From Lysobacter enzymogenes (GTDB lineage Bacteria > Pseudomonadota > Gammaproteobacteria > Xanthomonadales > Xanthomonadaceae), in contig NZ_FNOG01000003.1 of NCBI RefSeq assembly GCF_900106525.1, forward strand, positions 95,726 through 159,725: a stretch of 64,000 nt of DNA, read 5' to 3'. A program made the translations under genes and the position numbers. How positions within the stretch are numbered: the first letter of the stretch is position 1; the number at the start of each line of letters is the position of its first letter. Below are positions 47,734 to 56,704 of this stretch, in pieces. The notes under the pieces were generated by a model. It saw nothing but the letters and a program-made list of their open reading frames with translations. It was not told the origin of the DNA and did no database searches.

Positions 47734-48720
47734 TCAGGATCCGCCTAGGCGATCAACGATGGCCCAACGCAGCCGGGCCAGCTCGGCCGCCGCCGCGGCG
47801 CGCGCGGCGCGCGCCTCGTTTTCGTCGCAGGCGCGGAAATACAACTTCGTATTGGGCTGCGCCTGCGCCAGCCGCGGCAGGTCGGCGGCGATGACGTGGC
47901 CCAGGCGCGGGTAGCCGCCGACGGTCTGCGCGTCGGCCAGCAGCACGATCGGACGGCCGTCGGCGGGCAGTTGGATGGTGCCCGGCGCGACCGGTTCGGA
48001 CACGCCGCTGGCGGCCGCGAGCACGCCCTCCAGCGCGTCGCCGCCCAGGCGCAGGCCCTGACGGTCGCTGGCCGGATCGACCCGCCAGCCGCTGTCGCCG
48101 AAGCGCGCGGCGGCCTCGGCCAGGGCGGCGGACTCGGTCGGGCGGTAGCGGATCGGGGCATGCGGGTCGAGGCCGAAATCCGGGTCGATCCACCAGCCGC
48201 TCGCGCGCGGCGCATCGAGCGCGAGCGCGCGCTGCGGGCCCAGCGGCAAACGGTCGCCGGCGCGCAGCGCGCGCCCGTGCAGGCCGCCGAAACCGCCGCG
48301 CAGATCGGTCGCGCGGCTGCCGAGCGCGGCCTCCACAGTGAAACCGCCGGCCACCGCCAGCCACGCGCGCACGCCGGCGCGCATGCCGCCGATGGCGAGG
48401 GTGCCGGCAGGCAGATCGAGCGGCCGCGCGGCAGGCAGCGGCTGGCCGTCGAAACGCATCTGGCAGGTCGCGCCGAGCAGGGCCACCCGCGCCGGCGCAT
48501 GCAGGCGCAGGGTCGGGCCGTGCAGGGTCAGTTCCAGCACCGCGGCATCGGCGCGGTTGCCGACCAGGGCGTTGGCGAGGATCGCGCAGCGCGGGTCCAG
48601 CGCGCCGCCGCGGCCGACGCCGAGGTGGCGCCAGCCGTCGCGGCCGAGGTCTTGCACGCAACTCAGCGCGCCCGGCGCCAGCACCTCGATCCAGGCGTCG
48701 CGGCGCGGCTGCGGAGTCAT
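47734..48720 (-). CDS. pxpC: 5-oxoprolinase subunit C (biotin-dependent carboxyltransferase-like)
   Basis: PxpC (KipA/AHS2-type) partners PxpB and PxpA in ATP-driven hydrolysis of 5-oxoproline to glutamate. The protein has 328 residues. Family segments are VLAPGALSCVQDLGRDGWRH near the N terminus, GGALDPRCAILANALVGN, LAVAGGFTVEAALGSRATD and, late, PGTIQLPADGRPIVLLADAQ with TVGGYPRLGHVI. Its ATG overlaps the pxpB stop (ATGA). The third subunit, pxpA, is about 10 kb downstream on the same strand, beyond the sigma/kinase/DUF885 genes. Confidence 0.94.
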   Translation of the reverse strand: MTPQPRRDAWIEVLAPGALSCVQDLGRDGWRHLGVGRGGALDPRCAILANALVGNRADAAVLELTLHGPTLRLHAPARVALLGATCQMRFDGQPLPAARPLDLPAGTLAIGGMRAGVRAWLAVAGGFTVEAALGSRATDLRGGFGGLHGRALRAGDRLPLGPQRALALDAPRASGWWIDPDFGLDPHAPIRYRPTESAALAEAAARFGDSGWRVDPASDRQGLRLGGDALEGVLAAASGVSEPVAPGTIQLPADGRPIVLLADAQTVGGYPRLGHVIAADLPRLAQAQPNTKLYFRACDENEARAARAAAAAELARLRWAIVDRLGGS

Positions 48721-49484
48721 CGCGGCGCGTCCGCGTTGCGCGGGCCGTCGGCGGACGCAGTATCCGCATCGGCGGCGAGCGCGTGGAATTCGTCGGCGCC
48801 GATCGCGCGCAGGCGCACGTGGTCGCCGGGTTGCAGCAGGCTCGGCGCGGCGCGCGCGGCGTCGAACAGGCGCAGCGGCGTGCGCCCGAGCAGGCGCCAC
48901 CCGCCCGGGCCGGGGCGCGGATAGATGCCGGTCTGGGCGCCGCCGATGGCGACGCTGCCGGCGGCGACCTGGGTGCGCGGCGTGGCCAGCCGCGGTAGCG
49001 CCAGCGCCGGTTCCAGCCCGGACAGATACGGAAAGCCCGGGGCGAACCCGATCATCGCCACGCGGTAGTCGCCGCCGCTGTGGCGCTGGATCAACAGCGC
49101 CGGCGTCAGCTGCAGTTGCGCGGCGGCCGCGTCCAGGTCCGGCCCGAACTCTCCGCCGTAGGCGACCGGAATCTCGACCGTGCGCGCGCCCGCGCCGGAC
49201 TCGGCCGCCGCGTCGTCTTCGATCACCTCGCAATAGCGCAGCAACCACGCGCGCACCGCTTCGGCCTGGATCGCCTGCGCATCGAAAAACACCGCCAGGC
49301 TGGCGTAGGCCGGCACCAGGTCGCGCAACCACAGCGGCGCCTGCGCGCGCACTCGCGCGGCCAGCGCGTGCACGCGCGCGTTGAGCGCGTCGTCGATGCG
49401 CTCGCCCAGGCGCAGCAGCCAGGCGTCGTCGGCCAGGGCTTCGAATTGCACCGCCGCCGCGGCCTCGCGCACGCGTTCGTTCAC
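48717..49484 (-). CDS. pxpB: 5-oxoprolinase subunit B
   Basis: PxpB (KipI/AHS1-type) is the second core subunit of the 5-oxoprolinase. GTG at 49484 overlaps the HIT-gene stop (GTGA) and gives 255 residues. Motifs: DDAWLLRLGERIDDALNARV near the N terminus; VPAYASLAVFFD; IPVAYGGEFGPDLDAAA; the highly typical IGFAPGFPYLSGL; and GSVAIGGAQTGIYPRPGPGG plus WRLLGRTPLRLFD. It is translationally coupled to pxpC downstream and to the HIT and hydrolase genes upstream. Confidence 0.94.
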   Translation of the reverse strand: MNERVREAAAAVQFEALADDAWLLRLGERIDDALNARVHALAARVRAQAPLWLRDLVPAYASLAVFFDAQAIQAEAVRAWLLRYCEVIEDDAAAESGAGARTVEIPVAYGGEFGPDLDAAAAQLQLTPALLIQRHSGGDYRVAMIGFAPGFPYLSGLEPALALPRLATPRTQVAAGSVAIGGAQTGIYPRPGPGGWRLLGRTPLRLFDAARAAPSLLQPGDHVRLRAIGADEFHALAADADTASADGPRNADAPR

Positions 49485-49891
49485 CGCGCCAGCGCGTCCT
49501 GCAGCACGCGCAGGCGCTGCACCAGCGCCTCGGGCGAATACGGCTGCGCGGTGGCCATGCCCCACACCGGCCGCGGCCAGGCGATGTCTTCGCGATAGCG
49601 CGCGATCACGTGCACATGCAACTGCGGCACCAGATTGCCGAGCGCGGCGACGTTGAGCTTGTGCGGCGCGAACCCGGCCTGCAGGGCGCGGCTGACCACG
49701 GCGATTTCGCGGGTCAAGGTCTGCTGCTGGGCTTCGTTGAGATCGACCAGTTCGGTCGCGCCGTCCACGCGCGGCACCAGGATCAGCCACGGATGGTTGG
49801 CGTCGTCCATCAGCCGCAGTTCGCACAGTTCGAACTGCGCCACCGGGTGAGTGTCGTCGGCCAGTTGCGGATGCAGATGCCAGGGATTCAT
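49481..49891 (-). CDS. HIT-family nucleotide-binding protein
   Basis: The protein has 136 residues in a single HIT domain. HIT proteins hydrolyse or transfer nucleotidyl groups from dinucleoside polyphosphates or AMP derivatives. The signature appears as PQLHVHVIAR, near residue 100. The first histidine of the usual H-x-H-x-H triad is Q, while the catalytic middle and the last histidine remain. HPWLILVPRV and HKLNVAALGNLVPQ are other family segments. Its start overlaps the hydrolase stop (ATGA) and its stop overlaps the pxpB start (GTGA). Substrate is not predictable. Confidence 0.88.
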   Translation of the reverse strand: MNPWHLHPQLADDTHPVAQFELCELRLMDDANHPWLILVPRVDGATELVDLNEAQQQTLTREIAVVSRALQAGFAPHKLNVAALGNLVPQLHVHVIARYREDIAWPRPVWGMATAQPYSPEALVQRLRVLQDALAR

Positions 49892-50550
49892 TTCAGCGCG
49901 TCCGCGAGGAAGTCCAGGGTGCGGGTCCAGGCCAGCGCGGCGCTGGCGGGATCGAAGTGATCGCCGATGTCGCGGTTGAAGGCGTGGTCGGCGTCGTAGA
50001 GATGGATCGGCGCGTTCGGCAGCGCTTCGCGGTGGCGCTCGATCGCCTCCGCCGGGATGCTGGCGTCGCGCGTGCCGAAGTGGAACAGCATCGGCGCGCG
50101 CAGCGGCTCGCCGAGGAAGGGCAGGGTGCGCGCGCCGTAGTAGCTCACCGCCGGCACGCCGTGGCGGGTGTTGGCCAGGAACGCCAGCGACCCGCCCCAG
50201 CAGAAGCCGACCGCGCCGGTGCGCAAGCCTTCGCTCTGCAGCAGATGCGCGGCGGCGCCGACGATGTCGCTGGCGCGGTCGAAGCCGACCGCGTTGCGCA
50301 GTTCGACCCCGCGGGCGTAGGCGCTCTTGTCGTACTCCAGCTCGACGTCGCGTTCGACCGGGTCGAACAGGGCCGGGGCCAGGGCGACGTAGCCGGCCTC
50401 GGCGAAGCGCTCGGTCACCGCGCGGATGTGTTCGTTGACGCCGAAGATTTCCTGCAGGACCACCACGCCGCCCTGCGGCACGCCGGCGGGGTCGGCGCGC
50501 CAAGCCCGGACCGGGCCGGCCGGGGTGTCCAAATCGATCCAGTGAGCCAT
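49888..50550 (-). CDS. Dienelactone hydrolase family protein
   Basis: The protein has 220 residues, an alpha/beta hydrolase without signal peptide. The dienelactone hydrolase signature is GAVGFCWGGSLAFLA, with the nucleophile cysteine near residue 120, and the triad is completed by DASIPAE (Asp) and LYDADHAFNRD (His). The early segment GGVVVLQEIFGVNEHIRAV is also typical. The classical substrate is a lactone of aromatic breakdown, but chromosomal copies like this have varied or unknown ester substrates. It is the first gene of the four-gene coupled run hydrolase-HIT-pxpB-pxpC. Confidence 0.9.
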   Translation of the reverse strand: MAHWIDLDTPAGPVRAWRADPAGVPQGGVVVLQEIFGVNEHIRAVTERFAEAGYVALAPALFDPVERDVELEYDKSAYARGVELRNAVGFDRASDIVGAAAHLLQSEGLRTGAVGFCWGGSLAFLANTRHGVPAVSYYGARTLPFLGEPLRAPMLFHFGTRDASIPAEAIERHREALPNAPIHLYDADHAFNRDIGDHFDPASAALAWTRTLDFLADALK

Positions 50551-50607
50551 TGGGGGATGCTCCGTGTGCGAATGAACCCGATTCGCTGCCAGTTTAGCCC
50601 CGCAGGC

Positions 50608-50613
50608 TATAAT
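50608..50613 (+). promoter_or_regulatory. -10 box candidate for rimO
   Basis: A perfect TATAAT sits 110 bases upstream of rimO in a GC-rich gap. The expected -35 position shows only weak matches (around TTCGCT at 50582). It lies between divergent rimO and the hydrolase gene. Confidence 0.55.
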
Positions 50614-50722
50614 TCGCGCCCCCGAGCGCCCCGCGCCGGATTTCGCGTCTATTCGCACCGCCCGCGCCGGCCCGCCGCGCGCGCATTCTCGTTCAGGTCC
50701 ACCGAGCAGGTTTCCCGCCAGC

Positions 50723-52093
50723 ATGTCCGCCAGCGCCCCCCTTAATCCCAAAGTCGGTTTTGTCAGCCTGGGTTGTCCCAAGGCCTTGGTCGACTCCGAG
50801 CGCATCCTCACCCAGTTGCGGGTGGAGGGCTACGACATCGTCCAGAGCTACGACGACGCCGACGTGGTCGTGGTCAACACCTGCGGCTTCATCGACTCGG
50901 CGGTGACCGAATCGCTGGACGCGATCGGCGAGGCGATCGCCGAGAACGGCAAGGTCATCGTCACCGGCTGCCTGGGCAAGCGCTCGGAGCTGATCCGCGA
51001 AGCGCACCCGGACGTGCTGTCGATCAGCGGCCCGCAGGACTACGGCAGCGTGATGAGCGCGGTGCACTCGGTGCTGCCGCCCAAGCACGATCCCTTCGTC
51101 GATCTGGTGCCGCGCCGCGACGACGGCATCGGCGTCAAGCTCACGCCCAAACACTACGCTTACCTGAAGATTTCCGAAGGCTGCAATCACCGCTGCAGCT
51201 TCTGCATCATCCCTTCGATGCGTGGCGACCTGGTTTCGCGCCCGGTCGACGACGTGCTGCGCGAAGCCGAAAAGCTGGCGATGGGCGGGGTCAAGGAACT
51301 GCTGGTGATCTCGCAGGACACCTCGGCCTACGGCGTGGACGTGAAGTACGCCGAACGGCAATGGCGCGGCCGCGCCTACCAGACCCGGATGAAGGCGCTG
51401 TGCGAAGGCCTGAGCGAGCTGGGCATCTGGACCCGTCTGCACTACGTGTATCCGTATCCGCACGTGGACGAAATCATCGCGCTGATGGCCGAGAACGGCG
51501 CCAACGGCATGCCCAAGCTGCTGCCGTACCTGGACATCCCGTTCCAGCACGCCAGCCCGCGCGTGCTCAAGCTGATGAAGCGCCCGGGCGCGGTCGACAA
51601 GACCCTCGAGCGCATCCAGCGCTGGCGCGCGATCGCGCCGGACATCGCCATCCGCAGCACCTTCATCGTCGGCTTCCCCGGCGAGACCGACGCCGAGTTC
51701 GAAGAACTGCTCGACTTCCTCGACGAAGCCCAGCTCGACCGCGTCGGCGCGTTCGCCTATTCGCCGGTCGACGGCGCCAAGGCCAACGACCTGCCCGACC
51801 CGGTCGACGAAGAGGTCAAGCAAGAGCGACTGGCGCGCTTCATGGAGCGGCAGGCGGAGATTTCCGCGGCCAAGCTCGAGGCCAAGGTCGGAAGCGTGCA
51901 GCGCTGCCTGGTCGACGCGATCGACGGCGAACTGGCGATCGCGCGCTCGATGGCCGACGCGCCGGAGATCGACGGCCTGGTGCAGATCCAGAACGGCGAA
52001 AGCGCCGGCCTGCGCGTAGGCCAGTTCGTCGACGTCGAAATCATGGGCAGCGACGAACACGACCTGTTCGGCGAAGCGATCGAAACCCACTGA
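50723..52093 (+). CDS. rimO: Ribosomal protein S12 methylthiotransferase
   Basis: RimO adds a methylthio group to an aspartate of ribosomal protein S12, using SAM and two [4Fe-4S] clusters. The protein has 456 residues. The N-terminal cluster domain has [25 protein letters not shown] and VTGCLGKR. The radical SAM motif is [16 protein letters not shown] (CxxxCxxC). A C-terminal TRAM domain (about 385-445) follows. RimO is preferred over the tRNA enzyme MiaB because of [10 protein letters not shown] and [15 protein letters not shown] [18 protein letters not shown]. It is a single gene ending near two family A pairs. Confidence 0.96.
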   Translation: MSASAPLNPKVGFVSLGCPKALVDSERILTQLRVEGYDIVQSYDDADVVVVNTCGFIDSAVTESLDAIGEAIAENGKVIVTGCLGKRSELIREAHPDVLSISGPQDYGSVMSAVHSVLPPKHDPFVDLVPRRDDGIGVKLTPKHYAYLKISEGCNHRCSFCIIPSMRGDLVSRPVDDVLREAEKLAMGGVKELLVISQDTSAYGVDVKYAERQWRGRAYQTRMKALCEGLSELGIWTRLHYVYPYPHVDEIIALMAENGANGMPKLLPYLDIPFQHASPRVLKLMKRPGAVDKTLERIQRWRAIAPDIAIRSTFIVGFPGETDAEFEELLDFLDEAQLDRVGAFAYSPVDGAKANDLPDPVDEEVKQERLARFMERQAEISAAKLEAKVGSVQRCLVDAIDGELAIARSMADAPEIDGLVQIQNGESAGLRVGQFVDVEIMGSDEHDLFGEAIETH

Positions 52094-52116
52094 TCGCCGC
52101 GCATCCGCCCGAAGCC

Positions 52117-52404
52117 CCCCTGTAGGAGCGGCGCAAGCCGCGACTAACCGAAGCGACGTTCGCAAGCGTCGCCATCCGAAGTTATGAGCCGGCAGAGCTC
52201 GCTTCTCGCAGATAGGTAGCCTCGGTGGGGGCGCGTTGTTCGTCTCTTCGGTTGGTCGCGGCTCGCGCCGCTCCTACAGTCGTACTACGAACCTGCCGAA
52301 GCCCCTGTAGGAGCGGCGCAAGCCGCGACTGCGGGGTATCCGCTCGCGGCGCAAGTAGCGTCGTAGTTGAGTTGTCGCAGTCGCGGCTCGCGCCGCTCCT
52401 ACAG
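52117..52404. repeat. Two consecutive family A inverted pairs after rimO
   Basis: Pair one: forward arm 52117-52150 (CCCTGTAGGAGCGGCGCAAG, extended by ACTAACCGAAGCGAC) and reverse arm about 52241-52280. Pair two: forward arm about 52301-52333 and reverse arm 52372-52404. Between the arms of pair one is about 90 bases of non-repeat sequence. The 323-base rimO-baiN gap (52094-52416) is almost entirely this repeat. Confidence 0.85.
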
Positions 52405-52416
52405 TAGGAAACCCGC

Positions 52417-53607
52417 TCAGACCGCCAGGCCGGCCGCATTGCCCGAGGCCCAGGCCCACTGGAAGTTGTAGCCGCCCAGCCAGCCGGTCACGTCCAGCAC
52501 TTCGCCGATGAAGTACAGGCCGGGCACGCGCTTGGATTGCATCGTGCTGGAGGACACGCCGTCGGTGTCGACGCCGCCCAGGGTCACTTCGGCGGTGCGG
52601 TAGCCTTCGGTGCCGCTCGCCACCAGCGGCCAGGCCGACAACGTCGCGGCCGCTTGCTTGAGTTCCGGCAGGTTGTACTGCTTGAGCGGTTTGTTGCTCA
52701 GCCAGTGCTCGCACAGGCGTTGGGCGAAGCGCTTGGGTAGCGCTTCGCCGAGCGCGGTCTTGAGCTCCGCCGCGGGGCGTTCGCGCTGTTGCCGCTGCAG
52801 CCAGTCCAGCGCGTCGCGGCCGGGCAGCAGGTCCAGGCGCAGGTCGTCGCCGGGCTGCCAGTACGAGGAAATCTGCAGGATCGACGGGCCGCTGACGCCG
52901 CGATGGGTGATCAGCATCTGGTTGCTGAACTCGCGGCCGTTGCAGCTGGCCGTCACCGGCAGCGATACGCCGCTGAGGTCGGCCAGCCGCTCCTGGTGCT
53001 TGCCGCTGAGCGTCAGCGGCACCAGGCCGGCGCGGGTCGGCAGCAGCTCGTGGCCGAAGCGCCGGGCGACTTCGTAGCCGAACCCGCTCGCGCCCATGCT
53101 CGGGATCGACAGGCCGCCGCTGGCGATCACCAGCGACGGCGCGGCGAACGCGCCGCGCGCGGTGTGCACGCGGAAATCGCCGCCGTCGCTATCGCCGTGG
53201 GCGATGCGTTCGATCGAGCAATCGGTCTCGATGCGCACGCCGGCGGCCAGGCATTCGTCCACCAGCATCTTCACGATCAGCTTGGACGAGATGTCGCAGA
53301 ACAGCTGGCCGAGTTCTTTCTCGTGATAGGCGATGCGGTGCTTGTCGACCAGGGCGATGAAATCCCACGGCGAGTAGCGCGCCAGCGCGGATTTGCAGAA
53401 ATGCGGGTTGGCCGACAGGTAATTGGCCGGCGCGGCGCCGGTGTTGGTGAAATTGCAGCGGCCGCCGCCGGACATCAGGATCTTCTTGCCGACCTTGTTG
53501 GCGTGCTCGATCAGCAGCACGCGGCGGCCGCGACGGCCGGCGGTCAGCGCGCACATCAGGCCGGCGGCGCCGGCGCCGACGATCAGCGCGTCGAAACGCT
53601 CGGCCAC
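52417..53607 (-). CDS. BaiN/YhiN family NAD(P)/FAD-dependent oxidoreductase
   Basis: The protein has 396 residues from a GTG start. The FAD-binding Rossmann motif is DALIVGAGAAGLMCA (residues about 6-20), followed by the family-specific KKILMSGGGRCNFTN. ASGGLSIPSMGASGFGY and the C-terminal YFIGEVLDVTGWLGGYNFQW with ASGNAAGLAV are typical of the HI0933-like family (TIGR00275). The physiological reaction of bacterial YhiN-type proteins is not settled. It directly follows yaeQ: TGA then GTG with no gap, so the two are co-translated. Confidence 0.9.
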   Translation of the reverse strand: MAERFDALIVGAGAAGLMCALTAGRRGRRVLLIEHANKVGKKILMSGGGRCNFTNTGAAPANYLSANPHFCKSALARYSPWDFIALVDKHRIAYHEKELGQLFCDISSKLIVKMLVDECLAAGVRIETDCSIERIAHGDSDGGDFRVHTARGAFAAPSLVIASGGLSIPSMGASGFGYEVARRFGHELLPTRAGLVPLTLSGKHQERLADLSGVSLPVTASCNGREFSNQMLITHRGVSGPSILQISSYWQPGDDLRLDLLPGRDALDWLQRQQRERPAAELKTALGEALPKRFAQRLCEHWLSNKPLKQYNLPELKQAAATLSAWPLVASGTEGYRTAEVTLGGVDTDGVSSSTMQSKRVPGLYFIGEVLDVTGWLGGYNFQWAWASGNAAGLAV

Positions 53608-54168
53608 TCAGGCCGCCCGCGCGGCGGCGTCCAGGCGCCGGCGCGGAATCAGGGCGAGGCTGGCCTTGTCGGTGGTCAGCGCGACTTCGCCGTCCTGGAT
53701 CTGGCAATCCAGGCGGAAGCTGCGCTCCACCAGCGCCGCCATCGCCTCGACCGAGGCGCTGTCGATGTCGATCACGCTGAGGTTCTTGAGCCGCTGCAGC
53801 GCATTGGCGTTCTTGTCCCACCACACGTCCGCGGCGTTGCCGCCGTAGTTGACCACCACCACCTGGCGCGAACGCCCGCAGGCCTTGCGGATGCGCGATT
53901 CGTCGGGCTGGCCGACGTCGATCCACAGTTCGATGTCGCCGGTGTAGTCGCGCAAGGCGATTTCCGGTTCCTCGCCTTCCGAGCTCAGCCCGGGGCCGAA
54001 TTCGAGCCGCTCGTGCGCGTGCAGGGCGAAGGCGAGGGTGCGCACCATCAGCCGTTGCGGCGTTTCCGACGGGTGCTGGGCCAGGGTCAGCGCGTGACTG
54101 GCGTAGTAATGCCGGTCCATGTCGCTGATTTGCAGTTCGATTTTGACGATGGTGGCGTTGGTCGCCAT
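53608..54168 (-). CDS. yaeQ: YaeQ family protein
   Basis: The protein has 186 residues from ATG 54168 (MATNATIVKIELQISDMDRH), the usual YaeQ start; an upstream in-frame ATG at 54198 would add ten. YaeQ has a PD-(D/E)xK-like fold, although no nuclease activity is firmly established. Typical segments are HYYASHALTLAQHPSETPQR, RLEFGPGLSSEGEEPEI, ELWIDVGQPDESRIRKACGR and, near the end, DCQIQDGEVALTT. It ends immediately before the BaiN gene. Its function is unknown. Confidence 0.88.
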   Translation of the reverse strand: MATNATIVKIELQISDMDRHYYASHALTLAQHPSETPQRLMVRTLAFALHAHERLEFGPGLSSEGEEPEIALRDYTGDIELWIDVGQPDESRIRKACGRSRQVVVVNYGGNAADVWWDKNANALQRLKNLSVIDIDSASVEAMAALVERSFRLDCQIQDGEVALTTDKASLALIPRRRLDAAARAA

Positions 54169-54234
54169 GGGCGCAGCCTGCGTGAAAACAGCGCGCATTC
54201 TACCTGCGCGCGGCCGGCGCCGGCCGGTTGCGCT

Positions 54235-55476
54235 TCAGGCCGCGCCCGGTGCGGGCCCGGGCGCGCGCCGCAGCGGCAGCGCACGGCGGTAGGTCAGGCA
54301 GCGCCACAGCCATTCCAGCGGGCCGTAGCGGAAGCGCCGCAGCCACCAGTGGCTCAGCGCGGTCTGCGCGGCGAACACCAGCGCGAACGCGGCCAGCACG
54401 CCGATCAGCCCGTAGCGCGGCCCCAGGCCCAGGCCGATGCCGTAGAACAAGGTCAGGCCGAACACGGTCTGGGCCAGGTAATTGCTCAGCGCCATGCGCC
54501 CCACCGGCGCCAGCCAGGCCAGCCAGCGGCGCGCGCGCGGCTGCTGGAACAGCAACACGAACGCGGCGACATAGCCCAGGCCGAGCGACAGATAGGCCAG
54601 ATTGCGCAGCAGCCGGCTCAGCGCGCGCGCGGCGCCGCCTTGCAGGCCCAGCAGCTCCGGGCCAAGGCCGCCAAAGTCGCGGAACAGGAAATACACCGCC
54701 AGGATCAACCCCGGCGGCAGGGTCCAGGCCAGCAGCCGGCGCCACGCGCGCAGGTGCTGCTGCGGCCGCTGCAGCCAGCCGGCGCGGCCGATCGCCATGC
54801 CCAGCAGCAGCCGGCCGAGAGTGAACAATGGCAGGCTCCAGGCGGTGGCGTGCACCCACAGGTCGTAGTCGCGGTTGCCGGCCAGCATCGTCGTCCACGA
54901 CGGCGCGGCGAATGCGGCGCGCGCCTCGGCCGCGGCCTGCGCGGCGGGCGCGAACTGCGCGGTCCACGGCTTCATCCACGGCTGCAGCGCGGCGCTGGCG
55001 AACACCGCCACCAGCACGCCCAGCGCGGCCAGCGTCGCCGGCCGCCAGCGCGCCAGCGGCAGCAGCAACAGGCCGAGCACGGCGTAGTAACGCAGGATGT
55101 CGCCGTACCAGAACGCCGCGTGCAGCAGGCCGAAGCCGAGCAGCAGGCACAGCCGCCAGGCGTAGCGGCGGCGCGCGGCGCGGCTGTCGTCGGCGTTGCC
55201 GGTGTCGGCGCGTTCGAGCTGCAGCGCGAAGCCGACCCCGAACAGCAGCGCGAACACGGTCATGGCCTTGGCGTCGAGCAGCGCCGCCAGCGCCATCTGC
55301 AGCCAGCGCTCGCCCGGCCATAGCGCCGGCGCGTCGGCTTCGATCAGGGTGTAGAGGCTGAAATCGCGCAGGTTCGACAGCAGCACGCCGGCCAGGGCGA
55401 AGCCGCGCAGGGCATCGATCAGATCCAGGCGCTGTTCGGCGGGACGGTCGGCGGGCGCGGCGTTCGGGGTCGTCAT
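54235..55476 (-). CDS. DUF418 (YeiB-like) multi-pass membrane protein
   Basis: The protein has 413 residues with about 9 to 10 membrane helices. The N-terminal signature is RLDLIDALRGFALAGVLLSN, typical of the YeiB/acyltransferase-3-like family. DUF418 is recognised from the C-terminal part: PVGRMALSNYLAQTVFGLTL, LSHWWLRRFRYGPLEWLWR and LTYRRALPLRR. Early helices carry LLFGVGFALQLERA and GFGLLHAAFWYGDILRYYAV. Substrate and function are unknown. It is monocistronic and divergent from the pseudouridine synthase gene. Confidence 0.88.
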   Translation of the reverse strand: MTTPNAAPADRPAEQRLDLIDALRGFALAGVLLSNLRDFSLYTLIEADAPALWPGERWLQMALAALLDAKAMTVFALLFGVGFALQLERADTGNADDSRAARRRYAWRLCLLLGFGLLHAAFWYGDILRYYAVLGLLLLPLARWRPATLAALGVLVAVFASAALQPWMKPWTAQFAPAAQAAAEARAAFAAPSWTTMLAGNRDYDLWVHATAWSLPLFTLGRLLLGMAIGRAGWLQRPQQHLRAWRRLLAWTLPPGLILAVYFLFRDFGGLGPELLGLQGGAARALSRLLRNLAYLSLGLGYVAAFVLLFQQPRARRWLAWLAPVGRMALSNYLAQTVFGLTLFYGIGLGLGPRYGLIGVLAAFALVFAAQTALSHWWLRRFRYGPLEWLWRCLTYRRALPLRRAPGPAPGAA

Positions 55477-55565
55477 CGGTGCGGGCGTGATCGTCTCGGG
55501 CGGGTCGCCACGGTGGTTGTGCCCGCGCAGCAGTGTGGGCGGGCGAACTGAGCGATGATGGTCGC

Positions 55566-56504
55566 ATGCCGATTCTTCCGCCGGATGCGAGGTTCGACCG
55601 AGGTCCGTTCGACGCGGCGGACCCGTCCGCGCGCACGCCGATCGATGCTGTCCCGCCCAGCCGCCTGCAATTGCCGCCCGGGCCGTGGACGAGCCTGCTC
55701 GATGGCGTGTGCGCGCGCTTTCCGGCGATCGGCCGCGAGCGCTGGCGCGAGCGCTTCGAGCGCGGCCGCGTGCTCGATGCGCGCGACGCGCAACCGCTGC
55801 GCGCCGATGCGCCGTACCGGGCCGGGCTGGAGATCCTGTATTTCCGCGAAGTCGAGCGCGAGCCGCAGATCCCGTTCGCCGAGCGCATCGTCCATGCCGA
55901 CGAGCGCCTGCTGGTGGTCGATAAACCGCATTTCCTCCCCGTCGCGCCGGCCGGCCGCTTCGTCGCCGAGACCTTGCTGGGACGGCTGCAGCGCCGTTTC
56001 GGCGAGCCGGCGCTGGCGCCGCTGCATCGCCTGGACGCGGCCACCGCCGGGCTGGTGCTGTTCTCGCGCGAGCGCGCCAGCCGCGGCGCCTACCAGGCGC
56101 TGTTCCGCGAGCGCCGCATCGGCAAGCGCTATCTGGCGCTGGCGCCGCCGCTGCCCGCGTTGGCGTTTCCGCAGGTAAGGCGTTCGCGCATCGAAGCCGG
56201 CGAGCCGTTCTTCCTGATGCGCGAGGTCGCGGGCGAGGCCAACAGCGAGACCAACATCGAGGTCGTCGCGCGCCAGGAAGAGGTTTGGACTTACGCGTTG
56301 CAGCCGATCACCGGCCGCAAACACCAACTGCGCGTGCACATGGCCGCGCTCGGCGCGCCGATCCTGGGCGATCGTTTTTATCCGTTGCAGCCGCAGGCGG
56401 AAGAGGACTTCGCGCAGCCGCTGAAGTTGCTGGCGCAGTCGCTGCGCTTCGTCGATCCGCTGGATGGGCGCGAGCGTTGGTTCGAGAGCGGGCTGGCGTT
56501 GTAG
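55566..56504 (+). CDS. RluA-family pseudouridine synthase
   Basis: ATG 55566 gives 312 residues; an in-frame start at 55533 would add 11. Pseudouridine synthases of this family modify rRNA or tRNA. The catalytic motif is PLHRLDAATAGLVLF (the RLD aspartate near residue 158). Additional motifs are LLVVDKPHFLPVAP and PITGRKHQLRVHMAALGAPI with DRFYPL. The N-terminal about 60 residues form a variable S4-like region. Exact target site (for example RluA, RluC or TruC type) cannot be told from the sequence alone. Confidence 0.9.
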   Translation: MPILPPDARFDRGPFDAADPSARTPIDAVPPSRLQLPPGPWTSLLDGVCARFPAIGRERWRERFERGRVLDARDAQPLRADAPYRAGLEILYFREVEREPQIPFAERIVHADERLLVVDKPHFLPVAPAGRFVAETLLGRLQRRFGEPALAPLHRLDAATAGLVLFSRERASRGAYQALFRERRIGKRYLALAPPLPALAFPQVRRSRIEAGEPFFLMREVAGEANSETNIEVVARQEEVWTYALQPITGRKHQLRVHMAALGAPILGDRFYPLQPQAEEDFAQPLKLLAQSLRFVDPLDGRERWFESGLAL

Positions 56505-56550
56505 CGGCGGCCTGGGCGGGTTCGCGGGCGCGTTGCCGGTTTCGGCGTGG

Positions 56551-56650
56551 TTGCGGGTTCGCGGTCGCGGCTTGCGCCGCTCCTACAGGGGCTTCGGCCG
56601 GTTTCGTTTGCGACTGTAGGAGCGGCGCAAGCCGCGACCGCGACACCGCG
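56551..56650. repeat. Family A inverted repeat pair, outward orientation
   Basis: The reverse-complement arm (about 56551-56590) comes before the forward arm (about 56613-56650), separated by about 22 bases. It lies between convergent rluA-type and amidotransferase genes. Confidence 0.85.
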
Positions 56651-56704
56651 ACTACGACGAAACCTTCGACCAGAACCGCGCCACCGCGACCACCCGCAAC
56701 CCCC

